From Acholeplasmataceae bacterium (GTDB lineage: Bacteria; Bacillota_I; Bacilli_A; Acholeplasmatales; Acholeplasmataceae): a stretch of 6,153 nucleotides of DNA. The stretch's first letter is position 1, and every line of letters starts with the position of its first letter. Shown here piece after piece: positions 5,450 to 6,153 of this stretch. The stretch is taken from the NCBI GenBank assembly GCA_028690555.1, contig JAQVBA010000058.1, forward strand, positions 1 through 6,153. The letters are read 5' to 3'. The notes under the pieces are model-generated. The model did no database searches. It saw only the letters and a list, made by a program, of their open reading frames with translations, and was not told the DNA's origin. The translations under genes were made by a program, and so were the position numbers.

Positions 5450-6153
5450 ATGCCTGAATTGAAGATTATTCCAATTGGACCTTATGTGTTAGATGAGATG
5501 CATCAAATTAACACATTTTTTATCACAACCAAAACATATAAAATCTTATATGATTTAGTTCCAATTCAGTTTTACGAAAAATTTAGGGAAGAACTTATGA
5601 GTCAATCAAGGATAGAAGAGATTGATTATTTGGTTTTGTCTAATTCGCATTCATCAATTTTAAATGTGATGGAAAGACTCATCCAAGATGGATTCAAAGG
5701 TGTGATTATTTCAAATCACTTTTTTAGTCGACAAATTGAGAATGTGTATCAAAATATCCAAGTAAAATCCTTAAAATCACTTGATTTCATCTTAATGGAT
5801 GGAAAAGAAGTTGTTTTTGAATTCATTCCAGTTGTTTTCTTGCCTTATCCTAAGATGTTTTTAAGTTACATGCCTTTAACGGAAACACTGTTTTCAAATA
5901 CAATATTTAGTAGTTACATTCATTTAGACGATCCGGATAATTCATGGGTTGGATTTGATCGGTTTCATGAGAATATGATGCCTTCAAGTCATTTTTTACA
6001 TATACCACTTCGATTAATCAAAGAAAAAAGAATCCAAACCATTTATCCGCTTTATGGTAAGGGTTATGAAATCTATGAAATCGATCAAGTTTTAGAACAC
6101 TTGCACTCTCTTCAATTTTATAATCAAAGTCAACCCTATGAAGAAGAAGGTGG
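5450..6153 (+). CDS. Partial metallo-beta-lactamase-fold protein, diiron-protein-like but lacking metal ligands
   Basis: The gene runs off the window end; 234 residues are visible, about one whole beta-lactamase-fold domain. It resembles the N-terminal domain of flavodiiron proteins (FprA/ROO) and oxygen-binding diiron proteins. INTFFITTKTYKILYD (20-35) matches the opening strands. YLVLSNSHSSIL (60-71) occupies the place of the HxExDH iron-binding motif. PKMFLSYMPLTETLFSNTIF (134-153) matches the region usually read as HWPDSMFTYL and LFSNDAFG. IYPLYGKG (198-205) matches the block with the last ligand, usually PsHGP. Aligned this way, the usual iron ligands become V62, S64, S66, P132 or a neighbour, T151 and Y202; only H67 remains. 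A normal diiron site therefore seems absent. The ATG follows a weak Shine-Dalgarno-like AGAGAAGTGG (5436-5445). Whether a flavodoxin, signalling or other domain follows cannot be seen. Family assignment comes from motif layout by eye and is moderate. Confidence 0.55.
   Translation, partial: MPELKIIPIGPYVLDEMHQINTFFITTKTYKILYDLVPIQFYEKFREELMSQSRIEEIDYLVLSNSHSSILNVMERLIQDGFKGVIISNHFFSRQIENVYQNIQVKSLKSLDFILMDGKEVVFEFIPVVFLPYPKMFLSYMPLTETLFSNTIFSSYIHLDDPDNSWVGFDRFHENMMPSSHFLHIPLRLIKEKRIQTIYPLYGKGYEIYEIDQVLEHLHSLQFYNQSQPYEEEG

Noticed and set aside
5450..6153. Reading the final gene as a pseudogene
   Set aside because: The frame is open throughout, with normal codon use and a plausible promoter. 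Loss of metal ligands alone does not show decay.

Overview
The window is AT-rich and densely packed, with every gene on the + strand. The genes read through in the standard code: tryptophan is always TGG, no gene contains an in-frame TGA, and the stops are TAA or TAG. The protein set, codon bias and strong Shine-Dalgarno sites suggest a low-G+C Firmicute or Mollicute. Acholeplasma or Izemoplasma relatives fit better than the Mycoplasma/Spiroplasma group, which reads TGA as Trp. This placement is an inference; no rRNA or marker gene is present.

Region 1 (8-4039) looks like one four-gene transcription unit whose promoter lies before the window. It encodes a membrane-anchored M28-family metallopeptidase, a Nudix hydrolase of the ADP-ribose pyrophosphatase type, L-threonine 3-dehydrogenase (tdh) and glycine C-acetyltransferase (kbl). 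The first two genes overlap by 14 bases; the other gaps are 16 and 12 bases and carry Shine-Dalgarno sites. An intrinsic terminator, whose loop is the kbl stop codon, closes the unit. Tdh and Kbl together form the threonine-to-glycine pathway: threonine is oxidised with NAD+ to 2-amino-3-ketobutyrate, which CoA splits into glycine and acetyl-CoA. The peptidase could supply amino acids and the Nudix enzyme could clear ADP-ribose from NAD+ breakdown, but both links are inferred from gene order only.

Region 2 (4040-5400) is a single-gene unit. It has an extended -10 promoter overlapped by small inverted repeats, a strong ribosome binding site that fixes the start at 4115, and its own terminator. 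The gene encodes a PlsC-like acyltransferase followed by a four-cysteine zinc ribbon and an unassigned C-terminal region.

Region 3 (5401-6153) begins with another extended -10 promoter and holds a gene cut off by the window edge. Its 234 visible residues resemble the metallo-beta-lactamase-fold domain of flavodiiron / oxygen-binding diiron proteins, but almost all the expected iron ligands are replaced. This is the most unusual item in the window. There is no mobile element, CRISPR array, tRNA or rRNA, and no gene-free stretch longer than about 100 bases.
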